Source of the DNA: Sphingomonas mucosissima
GTDB taxonomy: Bacteria > Pseudomonadota > Alphaproteobacteria > Sphingomonadales > Sphingomonadaceae
Assembly: GCF_002197665.1 (NCBI RefSeq)
Contig: NZ_NBBJ01000003.1
Span: forward strand, 248,001 to 312,000
Direction: 5' to 3'
Length of the DNA stretch: 64,000 bases
Shown here: positions 27,961 through 35,924 of the stretch, piece after piece
How positions within the stretch are numbered: the stretch's first letter is position 1
How the letters are laid out: each line of letters opens with the position of its first letter
Made by a program: the position numbers and the translations under genes
The notes under the pieces: model-generated
Database searches by the model: none
Told to the model about the DNA's origin: nothing
What the model saw: the letters and a program-made list of their open reading frames with translations, nothing else

Positions 27961-29217
27961 ATGAGGGTCGTAATCCTCGGCGCGGGCGTGATCGGCGTCA
28001 CCGCGGCTTATTACCTCCAGCGCGCCGGCCATGAAGTGGTCGTCGTCGATCGCCAGCCCGGCGCGGCACTGGAGACGAGCTTCGCCAACGCCGGCGAGGT
28101 TTCGCCTGGCTATGCCTCCCCCTGGGCGGCGCCCGGCATTCCGGCAAAGGCGATCCGCTGGCTGCTGATGCACCACGCGCCGCTGATCCTGCGGCCCAAG
28201 CCGAACATGGCGATGCTCCGCTGGCTCACCGCGATGCTGCGCAACTGCACCGCGCCGCGCTACGCGCTGAACAAGAGCCGCATGGTTGGCCTCGCCGAGT
28301 TCAGCCGGGACGAGCTGGGGGCGCTGCGCCGGGATCTCGGCATCGCTTATGACGAGCGCACGCAAGGCACGCTGCAATTGTTCCGCACGGCCAAGCAGCT
28401 GGCGGGCAGCGCAAAGGACGTCGACGTGCTGCGCTCCTATGGCGTGCCGTTCGAGCTGCTGGACCGCGAAGGGTGCGTGCGCGCCGAGCCAGGGCTGGCC
28501 GCCGCTAGCGATCGCTTCGTCGGCGGTTTGCGCCTGCCCGGCGACGAGACCGGCGATTGCCACCTGTTCACCACCCGCCTTGCCGATCATCTGGCGCGCA
28601 CCGGCGTCGAGTTCCGCTTTTCCACGGCGATCGCCGGGATCGACAGCAATGGAGCGGCCATCACCGGCGTTCGCACCGATGCGGGCGTGATCCAGGGCGA
28701 CGCCTATCTGGTCGCGCTGGGCAGCCATTCGCCGCAGCTCGTCCGCCCGCTCGGCATCCACCTGCCCGTTTATCCCGTGAAGGGCTATTCGGTCACCGTG
28801 CCGATCGCGGATCCGGCGGCGGCGCCCGTCTCCACACTGCTCGATGAAAGCTACAAGATCGCGATCACCCGCCTGGGCGACCGCATCCGCGTCGGCGGCA
28901 TGGCGGAGATTTCCGGCTACGACAATTCGCTGCCCGCCCGGCGCGAGGCCACCTTGCTCCATTCGCTCAACGATCTGTTCCCGGGCGCCGCCCAGCCTGG
29001 GCCGACCAGCTTCTGGAGCGGTCTGCGCCCGATGACGCCCGATGGCCCGCCGATCATCGGCGGCACTGCGCTGCCCAATCTGTTCCTCAGCACCGGCCAC
29101 GGCACCTTGGGCTGGACCATGGCATGCGGCTCGGCGGCGGTGATCGCGGCGATCATTGGGGGCGAAACGCCGCCCATCCCGGTCGCCGGGCTGGGGCTCG
29201 ATCGTTACCGCGGATAA
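27961..29217 (+). CDS. dadA: D-amino acid dehydrogenase small subunit (DadA)
   Basis: A 418-residue FAD-dependent D-amino acid dehydrogenase, oxidising D-amino acids such as D-alanine to 2-oxo acids at the inner membrane and passing electrons to the respiratory chain. The N-terminal dinucleotide motif [13 protein letters not shown] is followed by [21 protein letters not shown], a DadA hallmark. The C-terminus has [15 protein letters not shown] and [15 protein letters not shown]. Length is normal. No alanine racemase gene (dadX) follows, so the usual dadAX pair is split here. Divergent from the Lrp regulator. Confidence 0.94.
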   Translation: MRVVILGAGVIGVTAAYYLQRAGHEVVVVDRQPGAALETSFANAGEVSPGYASPWAAPGIPAKAIRWLLMHHAPLILRPKPNMAMLRWLTAMLRNCTAPRYALNKSRMVGLAEFSRDELGALRRDLGIAYDERTQGTLQLFRTAKQLAGSAKDVDVLRSYGVPFELLDREGCVRAEPGLAAASDRFVGGLRLPGDETGDCHLFTTRLADHLARTGVEFRFSTAIAGIDSNGAAITGVRTDAGVIQGDAYLVALGSHSPQLVRPLGIHLPVYPVKGYSVTVPIADPAAAPVSTLLDESYKIAITRLGDRIRVGGMAEISGYDNSLPARREATLLHSLNDLFPGAAQPGPTSFWSGLRPMTPDGPPIIGGTALPNLFLSTGHGTLGWTMACGSAAVIAAIIGGETPPIPVAGLGLDRYRG

Positions 29218-29412
29218 GGAACGGCAAGCACTTTGCGCCGGTTATCAAGACAAACCGCACGCGTACAACAATGAAACGCGGCGGAAAGGCCGTGCCGAAA
29301 CTTACTTTTATTAAAGGACTAGTGAGCACTCCCCGTACGCGGCTATAGCGCGTCGCATTCAGGCCGGCTTGCCGTGATGGACGCAGCAACGGGCCCGACG
29401 GGGGGAATAATC

Positions 29413-31623
29413 ATGGCTGATGAGGTACAAGCAGCGCCGCAGGTAGTGTCGCTGACGTTCGACTATGACAATCGTTACGCGCCAACGGTGCGCAACTATA
29501 GCCACATCGGCCTGGTGCTCGCGGACCGGCTGGAGTCGGGCCAGTCGGTAAGCCTCACCCTGGGCAACCAAGTCCTTGAGATCACCAGCGTGGACACGCA
29601 GAGCGACGGCACCCGCACCATGGTCGCCACCGCAGGCGATTACGCCATCGTGCTTGAGGTCACCATCAGCGGCGGCGGCCGGGAAATCGGCTTCTTTGTA
29701 CCCCACTACCTGCTGAGCAACACGCCGGTGCTTACCGCCACCGCATCGGTCGGCGGCGATACGGCGCCGATCGTCACCACGACGCCTGTTGAAACGGTGG
29801 ACCGCGCCGATTTCCAGTTCTCGCAAGGCCGGATCGACAATTTCGTCGTGCATAATTCGAGCGGGCGCAGCGAAATGCTGCTCGACACCCGCTCCACCCA
29901 GCTCGCGATCGTCGATTTCGGCGCGCTCTGGTGCGGGCCGACGCAGCTGTTCCAGCGAACGCTGACGCGGGTGCAGGAGCAGATCGGCGATGCCTTTGAC
30001 ATGAAGAGCGTGCTCTTCGAGGCGGCGCGCGGGGTTTATGCAACAACCGCGGAAGCCGCGGTGCAGGAACATGCCTACCGCCTGCGCGGCGACATCTTCA
30101 CTGTCTCCGCCGATGATGCGGTGCAGGCGACATTGCGCAAGGACCTGGGCGTCGAGGGCTTTTCGCCGCAGCTGGTGATCGATCAGGCAACGGGCGAGCT
30201 GCTGGGGCAGGTCGGCGGCAGCGTGAGCCTGCCGGTCGACATGTATATCGACCAGATCCGCAGTAATCTCGCCGGCGTTATGAGCTATGTCGAATCGCTG
30301 GCCGACACGCCCGGCATCGTGCGCGCCGGAACGCGCGGATCGGACGTGATGGCTGGTAGCGTGCGCGCCGACCGGCTGAGCGGCGGCGATGGGCGCGATT
30401 TCATTGACGGCGGCTATGGCAATGACGTGCTGATCGGCGGCGGCGGCGACGACGTGCTGATCGGCGGCGAAGGCGACGACATTCTGCGCGGCGGCGCGGG
30501 CAATGACCGGCTCGTCGCAGGCAATGGCTTCAACACCCTGGATGGCGGCGAAGGCAATGCCGACGTTGCGGATTACCAGCAGAGCGACGTGGCGATCGAG
30601 GTTCGCCTCAACGAGAACGGTCGCGGCGTGGTGCGCGTCGGCGACGAAGTGCGCGACCGGCTGATCGGCATCGAGCAGGTGTGGGGCGGCGTCCACGACG
30701 ACCGGCTGACCGGCTCCGCGCGTGGCGAGGTGATGTATGGCGGGGGCGGCAATGACGTGATCCGCACTGGCGGCGCGCGTGCAGGTGAGGTTGATATTGT
30801 CGCGGGTGACAATGGTGACGACGTCATCATTTTCGAAGGCGGAAGAATTGAGGCCGATGGCGGCTGGGGTGAAGATATTTTCATTATCAAGAGCGGTACG
30901 ATCTACATCCAAGACAATGACACTAACATCGACACCCTGGATTTTTCTCAGGTGAAGTACGGCGTAGAACTCAGCCAAATTATGGGCGGCAATTTCTTTA
31001 GCTCGGCCGAGCCGCGCGTCATTGACGAAACCTCGTTCAATGGCTTCATTTCCGCAATTGATCGGGTAATCGGCACGCGCTTTGCCGACATCATGTCGGC
31101 CGATGAAGACGGCGCGATCTTCTTTGGCGGTGGTGGCGCGGACACGCTGTCCGGCGCCGAGGGAGACGACGAGCTATATGGTGAGGCAGGCAACGACATA
31201 CTGTTTGGTGGTGGCGGCGACGACATCCTGCTTGGCGGCGACGGACGGGACACGATCGACGGCGGCGACGGTGACGATCTGATCGCTGGCGGCGCGGGCG
31301 CGGATATCCTGACCGGCGGCGCGGGTCATGACGTTTTTGTCTGGGATGCCGACCATTTGTCCGGCCGCGACACGATCACCGATTTCACCCGCGGTGAGGA
31401 CGTGATCGACCTGTTCAACCTTGGCGCGCTGACGTTCCAGGGCCGCAAGGGCTTCACCGGCGCGGGCAACGGCGAAGTTCGCTTCCGCTCACTGGGCGAG
31501 GACACGCTGATCCAGGTGGATATCGACGGCGACGCCTCGGTGGACATGTCGATCCTGCTGAACGGCCAGCACATGCTCGCCGCAGGTGACTTCATCCTGG
31601 CGCAGCCTGATCTGATCGGCTGA
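29413..31623 (+). CDS. thioredoxin-fold / RTX repeat fusion protein
   Basis: A 736-residue protein that combines two modules rarely seen together. The ATG at 29413 has GGGGGA 7 bases upstream and no signal peptide. Residues 1-130 are an unknown beta-rich region. Residues about 150-290 look like a thioredoxin fold: LAIVDFGALWCGPT carries Cys174 in a WCGPT motif (the second active-site Cys is replaced by Thr), and FSPQLVID resembles the cis-Pro loop. From residue 321 two blocks of GGxGxDxL calcium-binding nonapeptides follow (about 321-380 and 571-640), and the end resembles the serralysin C-terminal domain used as a type I secretion signal. Cys174 is the only cysteine. Probably secreted by a type I system encoded elsewhere. 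Confidence 0.85.
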   Translation: MADEVQAAPQVVSLTFDYDNRYAPTVRNYSHIGLVLADRLESGQSVSLTLGNQVLEITSVDTQSDGTRTMVATAGDYAIVLEVTISGGGREIGFFVPHYLLSNTPVLTATASVGGDTAPIVTTTPVETVDRADFQFSQGRIDNFVVHNSSGRSEMLLDTRSTQLAIVDFGALWCGPTQLFQRTLTRVQEQIGDAFDMKSVLFEAARGVYATTAEAAVQEHAYRLRGDIFTVSADDAVQATLRKDLGVEGFSPQLVIDQATGELLGQVGGSVSLPVDMYIDQIRSNLAGVMSYVESLADTPGIVRAGTRGSDVMAGSVRADRLSGGDGRDFIDGGYGNDVLIGGGGDDVLIGGEGDDILRGGAGNDRLVAGNGFNTLDGGEGNADVADYQQSDVAIEVRLNENGRGVVRVGDEVRDRLIGIEQVWGGVHDDRLTGSARGEVMYGGGGNDVIRTGGARAGEVDIVAGDNGDDVIIFEGGRIEADGGWGEDIFIIKSGTIYIQDNDTNIDTLDFSQVKYGVELSQIMGGNFFSSAEPRVIDETSFNGFISAIDRVIGTRFADIMSADEDGAIFFGGGGADTLSGAEGDDELYGEAGNDILFGGGGDDILLGGDGRDTIDGGDGDDLIAGGAGADILTGGAGHDVFVWDADHLSGRDTITDFTRGEDVIDLFNLGALTFQGRKGFTGAGNGEVRFRSLGEDTLIQVDIDGDASVDMSILLNGQHMLAAGDFILAQPDLIG
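30376..30552 (+). repeat. first RTX repeat block
   Basis: DNA encoding about six tandem Gly/Asp-rich nonapeptides (GGDGRDFID, GGYGNDVLI, GGGGDDVLI and so on) that fold as a calcium-binding beta-roll. The repeats are coding and are not a CRISPR or satellite. Confidence 0.85.
31124..31330 (+). repeat. second RTX repeat block
   Basis: About seven further nonapeptide repeats (GGGGADTLS, GEAGNDILF, GGGGDDILL, GGDGRDTID and so on), separated from the first block by about 190 residues whose DNA (about 30780-31060) is visibly less GC-rich. Confidence 0.85.
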
Positions 31624-31636
31624 TCGGCTACACGCG

Positions 31637-31663
31637 GGTCAGCGGATGAAATATCCGCTGACC
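31637..31663. terminator. bidirectional terminator inside a 3' coding end
   Basis: An 11-bp perfect stem (31637-31647 with 31653-31663) and a 5-base loop GAAAT. It lies between two convergent stops and overlaps the last codons of the DUF4019 gene, so it can serve both the RTX gene and that gene. Confidence 0.7.
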
Positions 31664-32094
31664 TGCCAGCCGTCCGCCTCTCGTGACAGCACAATCGTCT
31701 CGATCGCGTGCGCGCGCTTGGTGAAGCGCGCCTGATAGGCGAGGACGCGATAATTGCCGTCGGGCACGCCGGGCAGCGTTGCTGTCTTGGCCGTGCTTCG
31801 CAGGCGGCGGGACACCGGCGCCCCGAACGGTTTGCGGGCTGCCTGCACCATTTCGCGCCATTGCGCCGCAGTGAGCTTGGTCCTGAATATCGGTGCTGCC
31901 GCACGCCAGCTCTCCTCAAGCCGGCCGGTATCGATCAATTCGATCCATCGCCCGGCCGCGGATACGGCCTCGCTCTCGCCCGCGTCGGCGGCCGCCCCAA
32001 CGTCAGCAGGCACCCGTGCCGCGCTTGGGGCAGGCGGCGCCGCCTGATGCAGCCCAGGCGCCGCGAGCGCCAGCGCTGTCATGAAAAACGACAT
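31639..32094 (-). CDS. DUF4019-family exported protein
   Basis: A 151-residue protein. The ATG at 32094 with GGAGAGG upstream gives a short signal peptide (MSFFMTALALAAPG), and the longer frame does not. The mature part holds the DUF4019 pattern: AAGRWIELIDTGRLEESW, AQWREMVQAARKPFG, RLRSTAKTATLPGVPDGNYRVLAYQARF, and a C-terminal WQVSGYFIR. The family has a cystatin/SnoaL-like small fold of unknown role and is usually periplasmic. It is divergent from the L,D-transpeptidase gene. Confidence 0.85.
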   Translation of the reverse strand: MSFFMTALALAAPGLHQAAPPAPSAARVPADVGAAADAGESEAVSAAGRWIELIDTGRLEESWRAAAPIFRTKLTAAQWREMVQAARKPFGAPVSRRLRSTAKTATLPGVPDGNYRVLAYQARFTKRAHAIETIVLSREADGWQVSGYFIR

Positions 32095-32301
32095 GATCGG
32101 AACCTCTCCACTCGGCCGGGGCGCCCGCGATGTGCGCACGTTGCGAATATATCGGGCGGCCCGCTCGTCAGCAACGCACGGCGCTCGGTCGATCGAACAG
32201 CCCCTTCATCACTCACGCCCGCGCCAGCAGCAGAACTTCGTCGCACGCTGCGGAGCATGCAGCGTTCCGGTGCGTTCCATGATCGTTCATGGGAGTAGCA
32301 T

Positions 32302-33732
32302 GTGAGTAAATATTGGGTGGGAACGGCGTCGGCACTTGCGCTGCTGGCAGGGTGCAACGTTCAGGATCAGCCGGCACAGAATGCCGCCACATCCAACGCT
32401 GAGGCCAGCCAGAATGCAAGCTGGGATGGAAAAACCACGGACCAGCTGCGCAAGGCGATCGCCAACCGCGCCGCGCACGGCCTTGATGGCAAGCAATTCG
32501 CGATCGCGGGCGATGGCCAGGAGGCACTGACCCAGGCGGCGCTCGCTTATGCCGCCGCGCTCGCACGCGGCGCGACCGACCCGACCAAGCTGTACGACGT
32601 GTACACGGTGCCGCGCCCCGAGGGCGATCTGCGCGCCGGGCTGCAACAAGCGCTCGCCAACAAAGACGTGGCCGGATGGCTCAACAGCCTCGCCCCGCAG
32701 GACGCCAATTATCGTCGTCTCTCGCAAGTCTATCTGGAATTGCGCAAGCAGCCGGCGCAGGCGCAGCCTGCCGTTGCCGACACCGGCGACGCCATCAAGC
32801 CGGGCAGCACCGATCCGCGGGTGCCGCACATCGCGCGCCAGCTCGCCGCGCTCGACTATCTCGATGCCGGCGCGGCGCAAGGTGATCGCTACACCCCGGC
32901 GATGGTTGCCGCGGTGAAGAAGATGCAATCCGATTACGGGATGGAATCGGATGGCGTGATCGGCGCGGAGGCGCTGGCGATCCTCAACCAGTCCGATGAC
33001 ATGCGCGCCCGCGCCATCGCGGTGAACATGGAGCGGCTGCGCTGGCTCGAACGCAGCCCGCCGCAGACCCGCATCGACGTGAACGTCGCCGCCGCGCGGC
33101 TCAGCTATTGGCGCGATGGCAAGCTGGTCAACAGCCGCCGCGTGGTGGTGGGCGAGCCGGACACGGAAACGCCGCAGCTTGGCTCCCCTATGTTCCGCCT
33201 GGTCGCCAACCCGACCTGGACGGTGCCGCGCTCGATCCAGGAAAAGGAGATCGCGAACAAGGGTCCGGGCTATCTCAAGGCCAACAACATGGTCTGGAAG
33301 GACGGCTGGATCGTGCAGGAGCCAGGCCCCAAGAACTCGCTCGGGCTGGTGAAGTTCGACATGCAGAACGAACACGCCATCTATCTGCACGATACCCCGG
33401 CCAAGCCGCTGTTCGCCATGGTGCAGCGCGCACGCAGCCACGGCTGCGTTCGTGTCGAGGACGCGCTCGGCTTCGCGCAAATGCTGGCCGAGCAGGAAGG
33501 CGTGGTCGACGAATGGAACAAGGCGCGCGCCACCGGCAAGGAGACCTTTGTGAAGCTCCCGCGCCAGATCCCGGTACGCATGCTGTACCAGACGGTATTG
33601 TTCGACGATTCCGGTGCGCCGATCGTCCGCAACGATCCCTATGGCTGGAACGACCGCGTGTCGGAAGCACTGGGCTTCAAGGGGCCGGCATCGATGCGGG
33701 TGAAGACCGGCGCCGCGGATGTCGGGCCCTAA
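32302..33732 (+). CDS. lipoprotein L,D-transpeptidase (YcbB-like)
   Basis: A 476-residue murein L,D-transpeptidase that forms 3-3 cross-links in peptidoglycan. The GTG start at 32302 follows GGGAG, and a lipobox LLAGC near residue 18 anchors it as a lipoprotein. A helical region (30-160) and a peptidoglycan-binding domain (about 180-235, with MVAAVKKMQSDYGMESDGVIG) precede the YkuD domain, whose active site reads ARSHGCVRVED with Cys382. An Ala/Gln-rich linker with a PSTD segment splits the first two parts. Size and order match the YcbB/LdtD group. Confidence 0.92.
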   Translation: MSKYWVGTASALALLAGCNVQDQPAQNAATSNAEASQNASWDGKTTDQLRKAIANRAAHGLDGKQFAIAGDGQEALTQAALAYAAALARGATDPTKLYDVYTVPRPEGDLRAGLQQALANKDVAGWLNSLAPQDANYRRLSQVYLELRKQPAQAQPAVADTGDAIKPGSTDPRVPHIARQLAALDYLDAGAAQGDRYTPAMVAAVKKMQSDYGMESDGVIGAEALAILNQSDDMRARAIAVNMERLRWLERSPPQTRIDVNVAAARLSYWRDGKLVNSRRVVVGEPDTETPQLGSPMFRLVANPTWTVPRSIQEKEIANKGPGYLKANNMVWKDGWIVQEPGPKNSLGLVKFDMQNEHAIYLHDTPAKPLFAMVQRARSHGCVRVEDALGFAQMLAEQEGVVDEWNKARATGKETFVKLPRQIPVRMLYQTVLFDDSGAPIVRNDPYGWNDRVSEALGFKGPASMRVKTGAADVGP

Positions 33733-33798
33733 CTTCGGCTCTACACCCGATCGTGCATGATCTCACCGGCACGCGGCTGCGCAAGTCGGGGATCATGT

Positions 33799-35580
33799 TC
33801 AGGCGGCGTGCACGTCCGGTAACCCGTTGCCCCGGTCGGTTTCGAGCCAGCTGTCGAACTGCCCGGCTTCCAGCGGCCGGGCGAACAGGAACCCCTGAGC
33901 CTCCTCGCACCCCGCACTGGCGAGGATCGCAGCGGCCTCCGGGGTTTCCACCCCTTCCGCAACCACGCGGTACCCCAGCTTGTGCCCGAGATCGATCATG
34001 GTTTCGACCAGCACGAAGTCCGGCCCCTGGCTCTCCATGAGATCACTCACGAACGCCCGATCGATCTTGACCACATTTGCTGGCAGCTTCTGCAGATAGG
34101 CAAGGCTGCTCTGGCCGGTGCCGAAATCGTCGATGGCGATACAGGTGCCGGTTTTCGCCAGTTCGCGCAGCATGCCCAGCGCCTGATCCGGCTGATCCAT
34201 GATCGCGCTTTCGGTAAGCTCGATCTCCAGCTGGTCCGGCCGCAGATGACGCTTGAGCAAAGCAAGCTGAATGCGCTGGACCAGATCCGCTTCGGCAAGG
34301 TTGGCAGCCGAAATGTTGATCGAAAGCTTCAGGTCGAGGCCCTGCGTTGTCCAGCATGCCAACTGATCGAGCGCGGCATCAAGCACCCACTGCGTGACGG
34401 TGCGCGCCAGCGATGTCTGCTCGATAATCGGAATGAACTCGGCCGGCGAGATTTCGCCCAGGGTGGGATGCCGCCACCGCAGCAGCGCCTCGGCCCCGAC
34501 GCAGCGCCCGGTGCCCAGATCGAGCCGCGGCTGAAAGACGAGCCGCAGTTGGTCCGTAGCTTCCAGTGCCACGCCGAAATCGGTGAGCAGGCCATACTGG
34601 CGGCGATGTGTGCTGTCTCGTGATGGGGAGAACAGGCCCACGCCCCCGTCGGTCGATCGCGCGTCCTGGGCCGCGCTCATGGCACCGCGCAGGACGTCCT
34701 CCGGCGATTCCACGCCCAGTGTGAAGGGCCGTACGCCGATGGCCACGCTGGTGACAAAGCGGACGGACGAGGTGCCGCGGAACTGTGTGCATGCGGTTCG
34801 CAGCATCTGCAGATAGGCTTCCTGTCCGACGCCAGATCCGGACAGGAACGCGAATTGTGTCGCCCCGACGTGATAGATCATCCGATCCGGCCCCAGCGCC
34901 GTACGAAGCATCAGCGCAGCTTCGCGGACCATCTCGTCAACGCGCCCGCTGCCCAGAACGCGTGCCATCTTGCCGATCTGATCGTCGCTGGCGCGATCCA
35001 CGATAACGGCAAAGCGTTCTTCCCCGGGGTGATCACGCGCCAGATCGATCAGGTCGTCGCGGAACTGAATGCGGCTGGGCAGGCCGCTGACCGAATCGAT
35101 TCGGCCGAACGCATGCTGAAGCTCGATCTGCGCCATGACGATGGCGGCAAGATCGGTGAGTGCCCGCAGCTCATGGGGCGACGCCTGCCGCGGCTCGGTG
35201 CCCAGAACGCATAGCGATCCCAGGCCATAGCCATCACTGGTGACCAGCGGGGCACCGGCATAAAAACGCGTTCCGTTGCGCGCCAGCAGGCTGTCGGCAT
35301 AAACGGGATCGGCGAGAAAATCGTTGATTACCAGCGGCTTGGTTGTCTCGGCCACTTCCGCGCACGGTGCCTTGTCTCGCGGAATGCTGCAGTGATCGAC
35401 GCCGACGCGCGACTTGAACCATTGCCGGTCACGATCGGTGAGCGAGACGGCAGCAATGGGCAGGCCGAAGATCTGGCTTGCCATGCGCGTGATCCGATCG
35501 AAGCTTTCGCTCGCCGGCGTATCCAGCAAGTTGAGTTGCCGGAGAACGTCGAGTCGCGCATCCTCCTGGTAATCGTGCAT
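33799..35580 (-). CDS. GAF / degenerate GGDEF / EAL phosphodiesterase
   Basis: A 593-residue cytoplasmic protein predicted to degrade c-di-GMP. The ATG at 35580 has GAGGAG upstream. A GAF domain (about 20-165) opens with the LDTPASESFDRITRMA pattern. A GGDEF-like domain (about 175-325) has ATQFAF where GGDEF should be, so it is catalytically dead. The EAL domain (about 340-580) has AEALLRWRHP (Glu about 364), NISAANL, ELTESAIMD, IDDFGTGQSSL and KIDRAFV, all consistent with an active phosphodiesterase. No membrane helices. The GAF domain probably gates the EAL activity. Confidence 0.92.
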   Translation of the reverse strand: MHDYQEDARLDVLRQLNLLDTPASESFDRITRMASQIFGLPIAAVSLTDRDRQWFKSRVGVDHCSIPRDKAPCAEVAETTKPLVINDFLADPVYADSLLARNGTRFYAGAPLVTSDGYGLGSLCVLGTEPRQASPHELRALTDLAAIVMAQIELQHAFGRIDSVSGLPSRIQFRDDLIDLARDHPGEERFAVIVDRASDDQIGKMARVLGSGRVDEMVREAALMLRTALGPDRMIYHVGATQFAFLSGSGVGQEAYLQMLRTACTQFRGTSSVRFVTSVAIGVRPFTLGVESPEDVLRGAMSAAQDARSTDGGVGLFSPSRDSTHRRQYGLLTDFGVALEATDQLRLVFQPRLDLGTGRCVGAEALLRWRHPTLGEISPAEFIPIIEQTSLARTVTQWVLDAALDQLACWTTQGLDLKLSINISAANLAEADLVQRIQLALLKRHLRPDQLEIELTESAIMDQPDQALGMLRELAKTGTCIAIDDFGTGQSSLAYLQKLPANVVKIDRAFVSDLMESQGPDFVLVETMIDLGHKLGYRVVAEGVETPEAAAILASAGCEEAQGFLFARPLEAGQFDSWLETDRGNGLPDVHAA

Positions 35581-35924
35581 CGGTAACTCCTCGGAGCAAG
35601 CGTAACCGATCACGATTAACGGTTTACTGCTGTTCGGCGCATCCGAACCGCTGCTGCTGCATGCGGACCCCAGGATTCATTTTAGCAGGGTGAGCCTCCA
35701 TCGGGTCTCCGGCCGCTTTTATTCGGCCAGCCCACTGGACGAAACAACGTCCCCCGTACGGAAGCAATGAAGCCGTGACACGTTCGCCGCGCGCCTGAAC
35801 GAGCGCGAACGCAAAGACTGGCCGTTCCCCCTGCACCCGCACGCCCTGACCGCCAGAGCACCGATCATTTCGGCGGGCCCGGGGGTGGAGCGCAGGCTCC
35901 CGCCCCTCCCGGCACGCGCGCGCC
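35581..35924. other. 344-base intergenic region
   Basis: No gene seen. Apart from the hairpin at 35881-35906 it holds only the presumed promoter of the GAF-EAL gene. Confidence 0.5.
35881..35906 (-). terminator. terminator-like hairpin after the paoABC operon
   Basis: A core stem GGAGC/GCTCC (35887-35891 with 35896-35900) is extended by G-runs (35881-35885) facing C-runs (35903-35906). It lies 19 bases beyond the paoC stop. No T-run. Confidence 0.5.

Noticed and set aside
29359..30978. 539-residue minus-strand frame across the RTX gene
   Set aside because: Arises from the repeated GGNGAC codons read in reverse; no start site and no family pattern.
30376..31330. Tandem repeats that could be taken for a CRISPR or satellite
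   Set aside because: They encode in-frame calcium-binding nonapeptides with no spacers of unrelated sequence.
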